A stretch of 64,000 nucleotides of DNA from Pusillimonas sp. UBA3987 (GCA_002384935.1 DGCD01000021.1:122281-186280); one strand, 5' to 3'. Shown: positions 25,275-35,342, counted from the stretch's first letter. The notes: generated from the sequence alone by a model not told the origin. Made by a program: numbers and translations.

Positions 25275-26447
25275 TTAAGCCAGTGAAACTTGGGAAACGC
25301 AACTCATCAGGGACTGCCAATGCCCGTGATGGCGCAAGCGCAGTCGCAGGTCGTCACCCACTGCCTCCTGCGCTACAAATCGGAAATCATCATGATCGGT
25401 TAGCGATTGACGCATGGGAATGTTAAACATACCGCGCCCGGCACCGAGTATTTTGGGGGCCATGTACACCAGCAACTCATCTGCCAGCCCGGCCTCCAGC
25501 AAGGCCCCATGCAAAGATGCCCCGCCTTCCACATGGACTTCATTCACGTTGTTATGCCCCATCCATTGCAGTACCGCTGCCAGGTCCACACGCCCCTCGT
25601 GCTCGGGCATCAGAATCGTTTGCACTTGCCGCTGTGCCAAACGCTGTGCTTTATCGGCGTCGTGACGGCAAGTGAAAATCCAGGTGGGTGCGCCATCCAG
25701 AATCCGCGCCGCTTCCGGAATCTCGAAACGGGTGTCGACGACTGCGCGTATTGGCTGGCGAGGGGTTTCAACATTGCGCACGGTCATTTGGGGGTCATCG
25801 GCCAGCACGGTGCGTAAACCGGTTAAAACCACACAGCTTCGCGCACGCCAATGATGGCCATCGGCACGCGCCTGCGGCCCGGTAATCCATTGCGAACGGC
25901 CGTCAGCCAGCGCAATCTGTCCGTCCAGAGAAACAGCTGACTTCAACCACACCCAGGGGGTTTTGCGCGACATGCGGGACACAAACCCGGGGTTCACATC
26001 AAGCGCTTGCGAAGCGCACAAAGGCGCCGTCACCTGTATACCGGCCTGGCGCAAGCGGGCCAGGCCCTGTCCGGCAACAAGCGGGTTCGGATCCGGCATG
26101 GCCACGACAACACGGGCCGGCTTTGCTTGAATCAGGGCATCGACACAAGGCGGAGTACGACCATAATGGCTACACGGTTCCAGCGTAACGTAAATGGTGG
26201 TACCGGCCACGTTGTGCCCGCGTGCCTGAGCCTGGCGCAAAGCCATGACCTCGGCATGTGGCCCGCCGGCTTGCTGGGTGACGCCTGCGGCAAGAAGCCG
26301 ATTGTCGTTAACAATCAAACACGCAACACGAGGATTGGGAGCCGTTAAATACAAGACTTCCCGGCTTAACTCGACAGCCAGCCGCATCCAATAGGCGTCA
26401 TCGGCGCTGGTGGGGGCCTGGTGTTCAGTAAGGGAAGGTTCAACCAT
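25275..26447 (-). CDS. ribD: Bifunctional pyrimidine deaminase/reductase RibD
   Basis: 390 residues with both usual domains. The N-terminal deaminase has the zinc motif HAEVMALRQA and PCSHYGRTPPC; the C-terminal reductase (from ~155) has KSAVSLDGQIALADGRSQWI and EGGASLHGALL. It converts diaminohydroxyribosylaminopyrimidine phosphate to the reduced pyrimidinedione in riboflavin synthesis. The gene follows nrdR in the same direction with only 20 bp between, an arrangement (nrdR-ribD) common in proteobacteria. Confidence 0.95.
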   Translation of the reverse strand: MVEPSLTEHQAPTSADDAYWMRLAVELSREVLYLTAPNPRVACLIVNDNRLLAAGVTQQAGGPHAEVMALRQAQARGHNVAGTTIYVTLEPCSHYGRTPPCVDALIQAKPARVVVAMPDPNPLVAGQGLARLRQAGIQVTAPLCASQALDVNPGFVSRMSRKTPWVWLKSAVSLDGQIALADGRSQWITGPQARADGHHWRARSCVVLTGLRTVLADDPQMTVRNVETPRQPIRAVVDTRFEIPEAARILDGAPTWIFTCRHDADKAQRLAQRQVQTILMPEHEGRVDLAAVLQWMGHNNVNEVHVEGGASLHGALLEAGLADELLVYMAPKILGAGRGMFNIPMRQSLTDHDDFRFVAQEAVGDDLRLRLRHHGHWQSLMSCVSQVSLA

Positions 26448-26467
26448 AGTGCAAGACTGTAGCGGAA

Positions 26468-26965
26468 TCAGCCGGAACCCGACGATGGGCCCGCGCTTTT
26501 TTTCGGTGTTTGCGGCACCACTTTAATTTCATCAATGGCTTTTACAAACTCGTTGATGTCTTCAAAGCTTTTATACACCGACGCAAAACGCACGTAAGCC
26601 ACCTGATCCAATTTAATCAGTTCATTCATGACCAGCTCGCCCAGGAAACCCGACGACACCTCGCGCTTGCCGCTGGTGAGCAAAGACTCCTCGATTCGTG
26701 CCACAGCGGCATCGACCTCTTCCGTACTGACAGGTCGTTTGCGCAACGCCAGTTTCAAACTGGCACGCAATTTCTCGATATCGAATTCCGACCGCGTGCC
26801 ATTGCGTTTTACAACGGCCGGCATCGTCAGTTCAACCCGCTCATACGTCGTAAAGCGACGATCGCATGCCAGGCAACGACGGCGCCGACGGATAGTATCG
26901 CCTTCTTCCGAAACACGGGAATCAATCACCTGCGTATCGGCACTGTGGCAGAACGGGCATTTCAT
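26468..26965 (-). CDS. nrdR: Transcriptional repressor NrdR
   Basis: 165 residues. The N-terminal zinc ribbon MKCPFCHSADTQVIDSRVSE with RRRRCLACDRRFTTYER is diagnostic, followed by an ATP-cone domain (VVKRNGTRSEFDIEKLRASL). NrdR binds (d)ATP and represses ribonucleotide reductase genes at paired 16-bp boxes. Such a pair lies upstream of nrdA at 45016-45062 in this window, so target and regulator can be linked. The gene is followed by ribD and preceded by glyA in the same direction. Confidence 0.96.
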   Translation of the reverse strand: MKCPFCHSADTQVIDSRVSEEGDTIRRRRRCLACDRRFTTYERVELTMPAVVKRNGTRSEFDIEKLRASLKLALRKRPVSTEEVDAAVARIEESLLTSGKREVSSGFLGELVMNELIKLDQVAYVRFASVYKSFEDINEFVKAIDEIKVVPQTPKKSAGPSSGSG

Positions 26966-27017
26966 GGTGTGTAACGGCTTGCCCTACCCGCAACAAGCCG
27001 CCCTTTCGTTGATGAGT

Positions 27018-28262
27018 TTAACGGTAGACCGGCAAACGCGCAGTCAGCTCGTTCACACGGGCACGCACATCGGCAATAACGGTTTCGTTTTCAGGATTGT
27101 CGAGAACGTCGGCAATTAAATGGCCAGTCAGTTCGGCTTCGGCTTCCTTGAAACCGCGTGTCGTCATGGCGGGGGTACCCAGGCGAACACCGCTGGTAAC
27201 AAAAGGCTTTTCCGGATCGTTCGGAATGGCGTTTTTATTTACCGTAATGTGGGCTTCGCCCAAGGCCGCTTCAGCCAGCTTGCCGGTAATGCCCTTGGCA
27301 CGCAAATCAACCAGCATGACGTGGCTTTCAGTGCGCCCGGAGACAATCCGCAGACCGCGTTGAACAAGCGTTTTGGCCAGCACGTCGGCATTCTTGACGA
27401 CTTGCGCGGCATACGCTTTGAACTCGGGCTGCAAGGCTTCCTGGAAGGCCACCGCTTTACCTGCAATAACATGCATCAGCGGGCCGCCCTGAATACCCGG
27501 GAATATGGCCGAGTTAATGATTTTTTCATGCTCGGTTTTCATCATGATGACGCCGCCCCGGGGGCCACGCAATGATTTATGTGTGGTTGACGTAACGAAA
27601 TCGGCATGAGGCACCGGATTGGGATACGCGCCGCCGGCAACCAGGCCAGCATAATGGGCAATATCCACCATGAACAAAGCACCGTTATCGTGTGCGATAC
27701 GCGCCATACGTTCGAAATCAATACGCAAGGCATAAGCCGACGCACCGCCCACCAACAGTTTGGGCTTGTGTTCCTTGGTGAGGGCTTCCAGTACGTCGTA
27801 ATCAATTTCTTCTTTGTCGTTCAGGCCGTAGGGAATGAAGTTATACAGCTTGCCCGAAGCATTCACCGGCGAACCATGCGTTAAGTGACCGCCCTCTGCC
27901 AGGTTCATACCCAGCACGGTATCACCGGGTTTAAGCACAGCCATGTAAACGCCCTGGTTAGCCTGCGAACCGGAATTAGGCTGCACGTTTGCCGCTTGCG
28001 CGCCGAACAGCGCTTTCAGCCGGTCAATAGCCAGTTTCTCGACGATGTCGACATACTCGCAACCACCGTAATACCGCTTACCCGGGTAGCCTTCAGCATA
28101 TTTGTTTGTCAGTTGCGAACCCTGCGCCTGCATTACGGCAGGACTGGTGTAGTTCTCGGAAGCAATCAGTTCGATATGCTGTTCCTGACGAACATTCTCT
28201 TTTTGGATCGCGGCCCACAAATCGGGGTCAACTTGATCAAGCGTACGGGAGCGGTCAAACAT
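27018..28262 (-). CDS. glyA: Serine hydroxymethyltransferase
   Basis: 414 residues, full family length. The pyridoxal-phosphate lysine lies in VTSTTHKSLRGPRGG; LIASENYTSPAVMQAQGSQL near the start and the YPGKRYYGGCEYVD stretch are typical. It interconverts serine and glycine, loading a one-carbon unit on tetrahydrofolate. It lies 52 bp upstream of nrdR in the same direction, so one transcript may reach ribE. Confidence 0.97.
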   Translation of the reverse strand: MFDRSRTLDQVDPDLWAAIQKENVRQEQHIELIASENYTSPAVMQAQGSQLTNKYAEGYPGKRYYGGCEYVDIVEKLAIDRLKALFGAQAANVQPNSGSQANQGVYMAVLKPGDTVLGMNLAEGGHLTHGSPVNASGKLYNFIPYGLNDKEEIDYDVLEALTKEHKPKLLVGGASAYALRIDFERMARIAHDNGALFMVDIAHYAGLVAGGAYPNPVPHADFVTSTTHKSLRGPRGGVIMMKTEHEKIINSAIFPGIQGGPLMHVIAGKAVAFQEALQPEFKAYAAQVVKNADVLAKTLVQRGLRIVSGRTESHVMLVDLRAKGITGKLAEAALGEAHITVNKNAIPNDPEKPFVTSGVRLGTPAMTTRGFKEAEAELTGHLIADVLDNPENETVIADVRARVNELTARLPVYR

Positions 28263-28330
28263 GAATCAATCCTAATGGCATGCAATAAATTGCGATCAGT
28301 TAAAGGCGAAATTGTACCGTGGATTAGCCC

Positions 28331-28969
28331 TTATGCCGCCGCATCACGCAACTTCGGGTTCAGGCTGTACAAACCCGTGATACTGGCCTTGGCCAGCACA
28401 TGTCTTTCGATTGCCTGCAGGACATCGGGGCCTGTAAAGGCGTTGTCAACCGGGACTGTTTCGATATCAAGCGCGTACAGCGTAAAAACGTAGCGATGCA
28501 CAATGGCGTCATTCCAGGGAGGACACGGACCATCATAACCAAAGTAGTCGCCATTCATATCTCGATCTTCGGCAAACCACTGGGTGTAATGATTGATACC
28601 CTGACGTGTGTTGTTTGGCGCCACGGGGCCACCTTTGCCGCGCGGGGTAATGCTGTCGCAATACTCTCCTTCTTTAATCTCGCGTACGTTCGAGGCAATA
28701 TCCACCAGAACCCAATGATAAAAATCGACACGAGGCAGGTCGGCAGGTACCTCACGATCTTCCTGGTTGACGTCGTCGGGCTTGCTGGGCACGTCGGGAT
28801 CGTGACAGATCAAAACAAAGGAACGCGTACCTTCGGGTACGTCAGCCCACGCCAATTGGGGATTAACGTTGTCGGAAAGTGCAATAGGGGCGTTGCTATC
28901 GACCTTGGCAAAAGCGTAACGCTCGGGAATCCACTTTTGATCGGCGAATGATGTGCTGCTGAATTTCAT
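28331..28969 (-). CDS. YbhB/YbcL family (PEBP-like) protein
   Basis: 212 residues of the bacterial phosphatidylethanolamine-binding/Raf-kinase-inhibitor-like family: NPQLAWADVPEGTRSFVLIC with HDPDVP, then FYHWVLVDIASNVREI, and the GYDGPCPPWNDAIVHRYVFT block. No signal peptide is visible, so it is cytoplasmic. A strong AAAGGAGG ribosome site precedes the ATG. Function of these proteins in bacteria is mostly unknown. The N-terminal part is longer than in the ~160-residue E. coli members. Confidence 0.9.
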   Translation of the reverse strand: MKFSSTSFADQKWIPERYAFAKVDSNAPIALSDNVNPQLAWADVPEGTRSFVLICHDPDVPSKPDDVNQEDREVPADLPRVDFYHWVLVDIASNVREIKEGEYCDSITPRGKGGPVAPNNTRQGINHYTQWFAEDRDMNGDYFGYDGPCPPWNDAIVHRYVFTLYALDIETVPVDNAFTGPDVLQAIERHVLAKASITGLYSLNPKLRDAAA

Positions 28970-29001
28970 GCAAACCTCCTTTCTTTGATCCTTGCTTCAA
29001 A

Positions 29002-30228
29002 TTAGGACAGGGTAACGCGCGCAAACTTTCGCTTACCCACTTGAATAACATAAATGCCGGCATCCAGTTGCAACGTTTTGTCTTCCACGCGACTGCCCTC
29101 AACCTTCACGCCGCCCTGCTCAACATTGCGCTGAGCCTCGGATCCCGATGCCACCAGCCCTGCTTCGCGCAATACTTTCAATATGCCTTTGGGCGCACCT
29201 GCCAGTTTTACTTCGGGCATTTCATCGGGGATGGCACCGTCGCGAAATCGCGCTTCGAACCGGGAAAGCGCTTCGTGCGCATCTTTCTGCGAATGGAAGC
29301 GCGCCACGATTTCCTGCGCCAACATAACCTTTATATTGCGCGGATTCGCGCCTTCTTCAACCTGTTTCTGCAATAGACTGATTTCGTCCTCTGAGCGGAA
29401 AGACAATAATTCAAAATACCGCCACATCAGGGTGTCGGAAATCGACATCAATTTACCGAACATGGAGTCGGGCGACTCGGAAATGCCGATATAGTTGCCC
29501 TTGGACTTGGACATCTTGTCGACCCCATCGGTTCCCTCCAGCAAAGGCATGGTCAAGATGCATTGTGCCTCTTGCCCATATTCTTTCTGCAACTCGCGAC
29601 CAACCAACAGGTTGAACTTCTGGTCGGTCCCCCCTAATTCTAGATCGGCCTTCAACGCCACCGAATCATAGCCCTGCATCAGCGGGTACAGAAATTCGTG
29701 CACGGAAATGGGAACCCCCGATTTGAACCGCCGGGTGAAGTCTTCCCGTTCCATCATCCGGGCCACGGTATAGCGCGAGGCAAGCTGAATCATGCCGCGC
29801 GCACCCAGCGGATCACACCATTCAGAGTTGTAGCGAACTTCCGTACGTTCCGGGTCCAGCACCAGGCTGGCCTGGGCATAATAAGTTTGCGCGTTTTCCT
29901 GGATTTGCTCAGCCGACAACGGTGGACGTGTGGCATTGCGGCCACTGGGATCGCCAATCATCGACGTAAAATCGCCAATCAGGAAAATGACAGTGTGGCC
30001 CAGATCCTGCAGTTGGCGCAGCTTGTTCAACACCACCGTATGGCCCAGGTGAATATCTGGTGCCGTCGGATCCAGGCCCAATTTAATGCGCAGCGGCTGG
30101 CCGGTATCGCGGCTGCGCGCCATTTTTTTTACAAACTCACTTTCTACCAGCAACTCGTCACATCCTCGCTTAACGACACGTAAACATTCTTCTAATTCCG
30201 GATTCATAGTGACTTCTGAGGATGACAT
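29002..30228 (-). CDS. tyrS: Tyrosyl-tRNA synthetase
   Basis: About 408 residues from the ATG at 30226-30228 (MSSSEVTMNPELEE); the ATG at 30207 is a possible alternative, and a further extension to 30273 lacks support. The class I signatures are DIHLGHTVV (HIGH) and DKMSKSKGNY (KMSKS), and a C-terminal S4-like RNA-binding domain ends the protein (VEQGGVKVEGSRVEDKTLQ). It charges tRNA-Tyr. The gene is divergent from the M23 peptidase gene across about 235 bp. Confidence 0.95.
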   Translation of the reverse strand: MSSSEVTMNPELEECLRVVKRGCDELLVESEFVKKMARSRDTGQPLRIKLGLDPTAPDIHLGHTVVLNKLRQLQDLGHTVIFLIGDFTSMIGDPSGRNATRPPLSAEQIQENAQTYYAQASLVLDPERTEVRYNSEWCDPLGARGMIQLASRYTVARMMEREDFTRRFKSGVPISVHEFLYPLMQGYDSVALKADLELGGTDQKFNLLVGRELQKEYGQEAQCILTMPLLEGTDGVDKMSKSKGNYIGISESPDSMFGKLMSISDTLMWRYFELLSFRSEDEISLLQKQVEEGANPRNIKVMLAQEIVARFHSQKDAHEALSRFEARFRDGAIPDEMPEVKLAGAPKGILKVLREAGLVASGSEAQRNVEQGGVKVEGSRVEDKTLQLDAGIYVIQVGKRKFARVTLS

Positions 30229-30462
30229 GACGTTACCGTAAAAAAATTTGCAAAAAATACTCGAAAAAAGCAAGTGAATGCGCTAGCATATCGTGTTAAT
30301 ACAACACGCATCCGTTGCAAACCCACCACGCTCTTTCCATTGCTGGCCAAACATCCAGTTGCGGCTTCATTTTGATGCCTCACTTATTCTTGGCTTGCAC
30401 GCTTTGTTGCAGGGTTTGCAAATTGCATTGATACCTATTTTAAGCTTTGATTCACGCAACAC

Positions 30463-31872
30463 ATGCGGAAACAAACCTTACCGAAGCCGAATATGCCCAG
30501 AAAGCACGCAGACAAACCCACGCATCATTACGTTACCGGAGGCCTTGTGCTTTTAGCACTAGGCCTTTTTGCCGCCGCCGGGGCACTGGCTGTTGTAAAA
30601 CCAATCAGTGAAACAACGCCGCCAGTATATCAAGCCCGGGAAACGCTCAGCCTTCCCTCTCCTTTCCCCGAGCCCGGCCACGCTACCAATTCAGCGCCGT
30701 TCATCGATGAAACCCGAATTCAATCCGGCGACACCCTAGCTGCCTTACTGCAGCGCCTGAACGTTCAGGAAGCCAATCTGCAGCAGTTCCTGATACAGAA
30801 CAAAGACGCACGCTCTATTTACAAGCTGTACCCCGGACGTACGGTACAAGCGGCCCTGAATGCCGACGGCAGCATGAAGTGGCTGCGTTATTACCATACC
30901 CCCGGCACTAAAGATAAAGAGAACGGCAAATTCGTCTCGAAATGGCTGGAAATCCGACCCGACAACGACGACGACTTTGTTGCGCTAGAACAGGTCGAAG
31001 CAACCGAAACCCAGATGCGTATTGCAGAAGGGGAAATTGTATCCTCGCTGTTTGGCGCGACCGACGCGGCAAACATCCCCGATGCCATTACTTTTCAAAT
31101 GGCTGAAATTCTGGGTAGCAAAATCGACTTTATCCGCGATCTGCGTAAAGGCGATCGTTTCCGCCTGGTGTATGAAACCCAGTCCCATCAGGGAAAGGAA
31201 GTGGGTTCGGGCCGTATTCTGGCCTTAGAGTTCAACAACGGCGAGAAAACTTATGATGCCATCTGGTTCGAACCTGAAGACGGTTCCGGCGGCTACTACG
31301 ATTTCGACGGTAAAAGTTTAAAAGGCGCTTTTTTACGCAACGCTTTGAAGTTTTCCCGTGTCAGCTCCAACTTCGGAAAACGGCGCCATCCCATTCATGG
31401 CAATTGGCGCAGTCACAATGGTGTCGATTACGCGGCGCCCACCGGTACGCCCATTCATGCTACGGCCGACGGCGTTGTTCAATTTGCCGGCCAGCAGCGA
31501 GGTTTTGGCAACATTATTATCCTGAAGCACAAAAATAATATCACCACTTATTACGCTCACCAGAACCGTCTTGCCAAGGGCGTTCGCAAAGGCACACGCG
31601 TCGAGCAGGGCCAACTGATTGGCTACGTGGGGTCTACAGGCTGGGCAACCGGGCCGCACCTGCACTATGAGTTCCGCGTAAATGGCAAGCCGGTTGATCC
31701 TTTGTCGGTCGATCTTCCCGTTGCTGAAGCACTAACCAAAACACAACTGGCGGCCTTTCAGTCAACGCTGGACAACTACCGCAATCACTTCACCTTGATG
31801 GCGGCGCTGCAGGACGAAGGGCAAAGCGGTAACGACAACGAACTGAAAGTTGCCCAGGCCGGCAGTAACTAA
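30463..31872 (+). CDS. M23-family metallopeptidase (murein DD-endopeptidase, MepM-like)
   Basis: 469 residues. One N-terminal membrane anchor (GLVLLALGLFAAAGALAVV) leaves the rest in the periplasm. An OapA/LysM-like segment (~IQSGDTLAALLQRLNVQEAN) precedes the C-terminal LytM domain with zinc ligands in HNGVDYAAP and HLHYEF. It probably cuts peptide cross-links in peptidoglycan during growth. It is divergent from tyrS, and anmK, a peptidoglycan-recycling gene, begins only 3-12 bp after its stop, so the two form an operon. Confidence 0.92.
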   Translation: MRKQTLPKPNMPRKHADKPTHHYVTGGLVLLALGLFAAAGALAVVKPISETTPPVYQARETLSLPSPFPEPGHATNSAPFIDETRIQSGDTLAALLQRLNVQEANLQQFLIQNKDARSIYKLYPGRTVQAALNADGSMKWLRYYHTPGTKDKENGKFVSKWLEIRPDNDDDFVALEQVEATETQMRIAEGEIVSSLFGATDAANIPDAITFQMAEILGSKIDFIRDLRKGDRFRLVYETQSHQGKEVGSGRILALEFNNGEKTYDAIWFEPEDGSGGYYDFDGKSLKGAFLRNALKFSRVSSNFGKRRHPIHGNWRSHNGVDYAAPTGTPIHATADGVVQFAGQQRGFGNIIILKHKNNITTYYAHQNRLAKGVRKGTRVEQGQLIGYVGSTGWATGPHLHYEFRVNGKPVDPLSVDLPVAEALTKTQLAAFQSTLDNYRNHFTLMAALQDEGQSGNDNELKVAQAGSN

Positions 31873-31875
31873 GGT

Positions 31876-33006
31876 TTGAAATCCGTGGCCGGCCGTTTAT
31901 ACATTGGCCTTATGTCTGGCACCAGCACCGACGGCGTCGACGCGGTGCTGGCAGACTTTGCCAACCCCTCGCAACCCAAGCTCATCAAGGCAGTTGCATT
32001 AGGCATGCCCGCCGACCTTCGCATCAGCCTGCTCGCACTTAATACCCCTGGAAATGATGAGCTACATCGTGCGGCTCAAGCAAGCCTGGCGCTAACAAGC
32101 CTGTACAGCACTGCATGTGCTCAGTTGTTGAAAGACACCAATTACACTTCAACCGACATTCAAGCCATTGGAGCTCACGGGCAAACCGTGCGGCATCGGC
32201 CCGATTTGGGATTCACAATTCAACTGAACGCTCCAGCCCATTTGGCGGAAGCGACAGGCATTAATGTCATTGCCGACTTCAGATCGCGCGATATCGCCGC
32301 TGGAGGTCACGGCGCGCCACTTGTCCCCGCGTTCCATCAAGCACTGCTTTCCAGCAGCACCAAGAGGCGCACAGTGGTCAATTTGGGGGGGATAGCCAAC
32401 ATCACACGACTGCACCCGGGCCAGCCGGTTACGGGCTTCGATACGGGGCCTGCCAATGTCTTAATGGATTACTGGTGCGAACATCATACGAAACAACCTT
32501 TCGACGATAATGGACGCTGGGCAGCCCAGGGCGCCGTATCGCGCGATCTGCTTGCGTATTTGATACACAGCGAACCGTGGTTTGCGAAACCACCACCCAA
32601 ATCAACCGGGCGCGATCTTTTTAACGCAAACTGGCTTACCGGACGCCTGGCGCAGTGGGCCAGTTCCGATCACGCTATTTCCTTGCTTCCAGCCGATATT
32701 CAGGCCACTTTACTGACACTGACCGCAAAAACCATTGCCGTGGCAATCGAACAATACGCGCCTGGTACTGAAGAAATACTGACTTGTGGTGGTGGAGCGC
32801 TTAACGACACGCTGATACGTGCGCTGCAAAACCAGGCAAAATGCCCGGTAATACCAACCTCGGAATTGGGTATCGACGTGCAGCACGTGGAAGCCCTGGC
32901 TTTTGCCTGGCTGGCTTGGGCACATGAAGCGGGCCACCCTGCAGGTTTACCCGAGGTAACAGGCGCGCGGCACCCCAGTATCCTGGGCTGCCGCTATTAC
33001 GCTTAA
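31876..33006 (+). CDS. anmK: Anhydro-N-acetylmuramic acid kinase
   Basis: 376 residues if started at the TTG at 31876, 373 from the GTG at 31885, which has the better-spaced AAGG. The ATP-binding YIGLMSGTSTDGVDAVL, GAHGQTVRHRP and GFDTGPANVLMDYWC motifs are characteristic. The enzyme hydrolyses the anhydro ring and phosphorylates the sugar to MurNAc-6-phosphate in cell-wall recycling, in line with the murein peptidase gene just upstream. Confidence 0.95.
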   Translation: MKSVAGRLYIGLMSGTSTDGVDAVLADFANPSQPKLIKAVALGMPADLRISLLALNTPGNDELHRAAQASLALTSLYSTACAQLLKDTNYTSTDIQAIGAHGQTVRHRPDLGFTIQLNAPAHLAEATGINVIADFRSRDIAAGGHGAPLVPAFHQALLSSSTKRRTVVNLGGIANITRLHPGQPVTGFDTGPANVLMDYWCEHHTKQPFDDNGRWAAQGAVSRDLLAYLIHSEPWFAKPPPKSTGRDLFNANWLTGRLAQWASSDHAISLLPADIQATLLTLTAKTIAVAIEQYAPGTEEILTCGGGALNDTLIRALQNQAKCPVIPTSELGIDVQHVEALAFAWLAWAHEAGHPAGLPEVTGARHPSILGCRYYA

Positions 33007-33024
33007 CGTATACGCCCGAGTATT

Positions 33025-33393
33025 TTAGGCTGCAAACGAAGATCCGCAGCCACAAGTTGATGTGGCGTTCGGATTGCGAATAACGAACTGCGCGCCTTCA
33101 AGGTCGTCTTTGTAGTCGATTTCCGCACCAAACAGATACTGGAAACTCATGGGGTCAATCAATAACTGCACCCCTTCCTTATCAATTGCCGTGTCGTCCT
33201 CGTTGATGACCTCATCAAAAGTAAAGCCATACTGGAAGCCGGAACACCCACCACCTTGCACAAAAACCCGCAGCTTAAGCTCGGGGTTGCCTTCTTCGGC
33301 CAGCAAATCCTTTACCTTGGCCGCAGCCGCATCGGTAAACAACAAGGGAGGTGGTGGTGCTTGCAAATCGACGGATTCAGTCACATTGCTCAT
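33025..33393 (-). CDS. erpA: Iron-sulfur cluster insertion protein ErpA
   Basis: 122 residues from the ATG at 33391-33393 (MSNVTES), preceded by CTGGAG; an extension to 33429 is not needed. The three cluster-binding cysteines are in GGGCSGFQYGF and the C-terminal TCGCGSSF. A-type carrier that delivers Fe-S clusters to apoproteins, including isoprenoid enzymes. The DUF6776 gene lies upstream in the same direction, 48 bp away. Confidence 0.94.
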   Translation of the reverse strand: MSNVTESVDLQAPPPPLLFTDAAAAKVKDLLAEEGNPELKLRVFVQGGGCSGFQYGFTFDEVINEDDTAIDKEGVQLLIDPMSFQYLFGAEIDYKDDLEGAQFVIRNPNATSTCGCGSSFAA

Positions 33394-33440
33394 TTGATAC
33401 TCCAGTGCAGCGCATGCTGCGTTAATCATTCATGAAACAA

Positions 33441-34208
33441 TCATGAAGTTTCATCGGTTTCGGATGCGGCGTCGGGCCCGGGGAACTTAACAGACCGTGA
33501 AACCCGAACCACCCCGTCCTCAATAATATTCAGCGTAACAGAAGTAAGACGGATACCGTCCGGTATACTCAGCAAGCCTTCCAGACGCTGAAATTGGTCG
33601 AAGCTTACGGGAAGGGACTGCGCGGCGCTTGCCACAGCCGCCCCTTCATCAGCCTGACCCGTTGCGGGGTTTAACGTTATTTTAACGCTTTCCCCATTTT
33701 TTTCTCCATTAGCCACAAACTCAACATGGCCATTAAATTCGCTGCCGGGCTGTGCATTACGCGTTAACAATACACGATACGCTATAAACGTACCGTTGGG
33801 CTTAAGACTCAGGGCCCGGATACTGACCGAGCCCGACGGACCCGGTGGTAACAACTGGTCGTAAAACGCCAGGCGTTCATTCGCTTGGGCCAAGTCGCCC
33901 TGACCGCGCTGAATCGACTCCTCCAGGCTACGACGCGTACTCTGCTCCACCGACAACTGACTTTGCAGCGCCTCTTTCTCGGCCGCCAGCCTGGACATGT
34001 CGTAACGCAATTGGGCAACGGTGACATCAAATTCGGTTTGAAGATTGGCATATTGCCTGGCCGCCTGGCCCAGCTGAATGTGCTGTCCCGCCGCAAACCC
34101 AAGCCCCATGGCCACCACCCAAACCAGCAACCAGACCGTCCACTGCCAGAACGCCGAACGTCTGGCGGGTCGGCGCCTTACTGCAGTATTTGATTGATTG
34201 CTACCCAT
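33441..34208 (-). CDS. DUF6776-family membrane-anchored protein
   Basis: 255 residues: a basic N-terminus, one transmembrane helix (~22-42, FWQWTVWLLVWVVAMGLGFA), a coiled-coil stretch (~50-115, with LAAEKEALQSQLSVEQSTRR) and a C-terminal beta-rich domain. This architecture and the gene's place before erpA correspond, from memory, to the DUF6776 family of beta/gammaproteobacteria. Function unknown; possibly an envelope scaffold. Confidence 0.75.
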   Translation of the reverse strand: MGSNQSNTAVRRRPARRSAFWQWTVWLLVWVVAMGLGFAAGQHIQLGQAARQYANLQTEFDVTVAQLRYDMSRLAAEKEALQSQLSVEQSTRRSLEESIQRGQGDLAQANERLAFYDQLLPPGPSGSVSIRALSLKPNGTFIAYRVLLTRNAQPGSEFNGHVEFVANGEKNGESVKITLNPATGQADEGAAVASAAQSLPVSFDQFQRLEGLLSIPDGIRLTSVTLNIIEDGVVRVSRSVKFPGPDAASETDETS

Positions 34209-34283
34209 ACGAATTTTGACTGACCAAAGAAAAAAGAGTTCCTGCCTTAGGCTTGTTAAACCCTGTATATGTCAGCCGTCGCG

Positions 34284-35342
34284 CTAGGGTAAAACCGCCA
34301 CCAGACCCAAACCGGTTGTTTCCGGCAAACCAAACATTAAATTCATGTTCTGAACGGCCTGACCGGAAGCCCCCTTGACCAGGTTATCCTGCACCACCAG
34401 AATAATGAGCTGGCCGGGATTCGGGCGCTGAAGCGCGATTCGAAGTTTATTCGAGGCTCGTACCGAACGCGTTTCCGGCGCACTACCTTCCGGCATGACG
34501 TCAACAAAGGCCTCACCGGCATAATACTGCTCGAACAAAGCCTGGAAATCGGTATCCTGCGCATCGGACGGCACACGCACATAAATGGTCGAGAACATGC
34601 CTCGAATCATGGGCACCAGATGCGGCAGGAACGTAAGCTGGACCGGACCTGCAGCAATACCTTCGAGCTGCTCGGTAATTTCAGGCAGGTGGCGATGTCC
34701 GCCGATACCATACGCCTTGAAATTATCGCTGGCTTCCGAGAACAACGTGGGTACCGACTCTTTGCGCCCGGCACCCGACACCCCGGATTTGCAATCGGCA
34801 ATAATGTACGACGGGTCAATTAAGCCCTTCTCGCGCAACAATGGCAGCAACCCAAGCACCACCGTGGTGGGGTAACAGCCTGGATTACCCACGACGCGCG
34901 CATTGGCAATTTTCTCACGATTGAGTTCAACCAGCCCATACACGGATTCTGCCAGGATCTCGGGGCAAGCATGCGGCAGGTTGTACCATTGCTCGAATAC
35001 GGCGGTGTCTTGCAAACGAAAATCAGCAGCAAGATCGATAATTCGTACGCCATGATCCAACAGACTCTTCGCCTGTTCCATGGCTACGCCGTGCGGCGTG
35101 GCAAAAAAGACAATATCGCACTGCTCAAGCGCCGCAGTTTCCGGCGTCGTAAAGCTAAGATCGACATGACCGCGTAAATTGGGATACATCTGCGCTACCG
35201 GCATCCCTTCTTCTTTGCGAGACGTAATGGCGACCAGTTCAGCATTGGGGTGGCAGGACAATAAACGCAACAGTTCTACACCGGTGTAACCTGTGCCACC
35301 CACAATACCCACTTTTATTTTTTTGCCGTTGACTGCTGCCAT
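34284..35342 (-). CDS. argC: N-acetyl-gamma-glutamyl-phosphate reductase
   Basis: 352 residues from the ATG at 35340-35342 (MAAVNGKKIKVGIVGGTGYT). The NAD(P)-binding GIVGGTGYTG and the active-site cysteine in GNPGCYPT are present. It reduces N-acetylglutamyl phosphate to the semialdehyde in arginine synthesis. Placed directly after rpsI as in Bordetella-type genomes, with a terminator (35444-35471) in between, so it is likely transcribed on its own. Confidence 0.95.
   Translation of the reverse strand: MAAVNGKKIKVGIVGGTGYTGVELLRLLSCHPNAELVAITSRKEEGMPVAQMYPNLRGHVDLSFTTPETAALEQCDIVFFATPHGVAMEQAKSLLDHGVRIIDLAADFRLQDTAVFEQWYNLPHACPEILAESVYGLVELNREKIANARVVGNPGCYPTTVVLGLLPLLREKGLIDPSYIIADCKSGVSGAGRKESVPTLFSEASDNFKAYGIGGHRHLPEITEQLEGIAAGPVQLTFLPHLVPMIRGMFSTIYVRVPSDAQDTDFQALFEQYYAGEAFVDVMPEGSAPETRSVRASNKLRIALQRPNPGQLIILVVQDNLVKGASGQAVQNMNLMFGLPETTGLGLVAVLP

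Noticed and set aside
25240..26460. FMN riboswitch for the riboflavin genes
   Set aside because: The gaps before ribE (35 bp) and ribD (20 bp) are too short and hold no RFN-like pairing.
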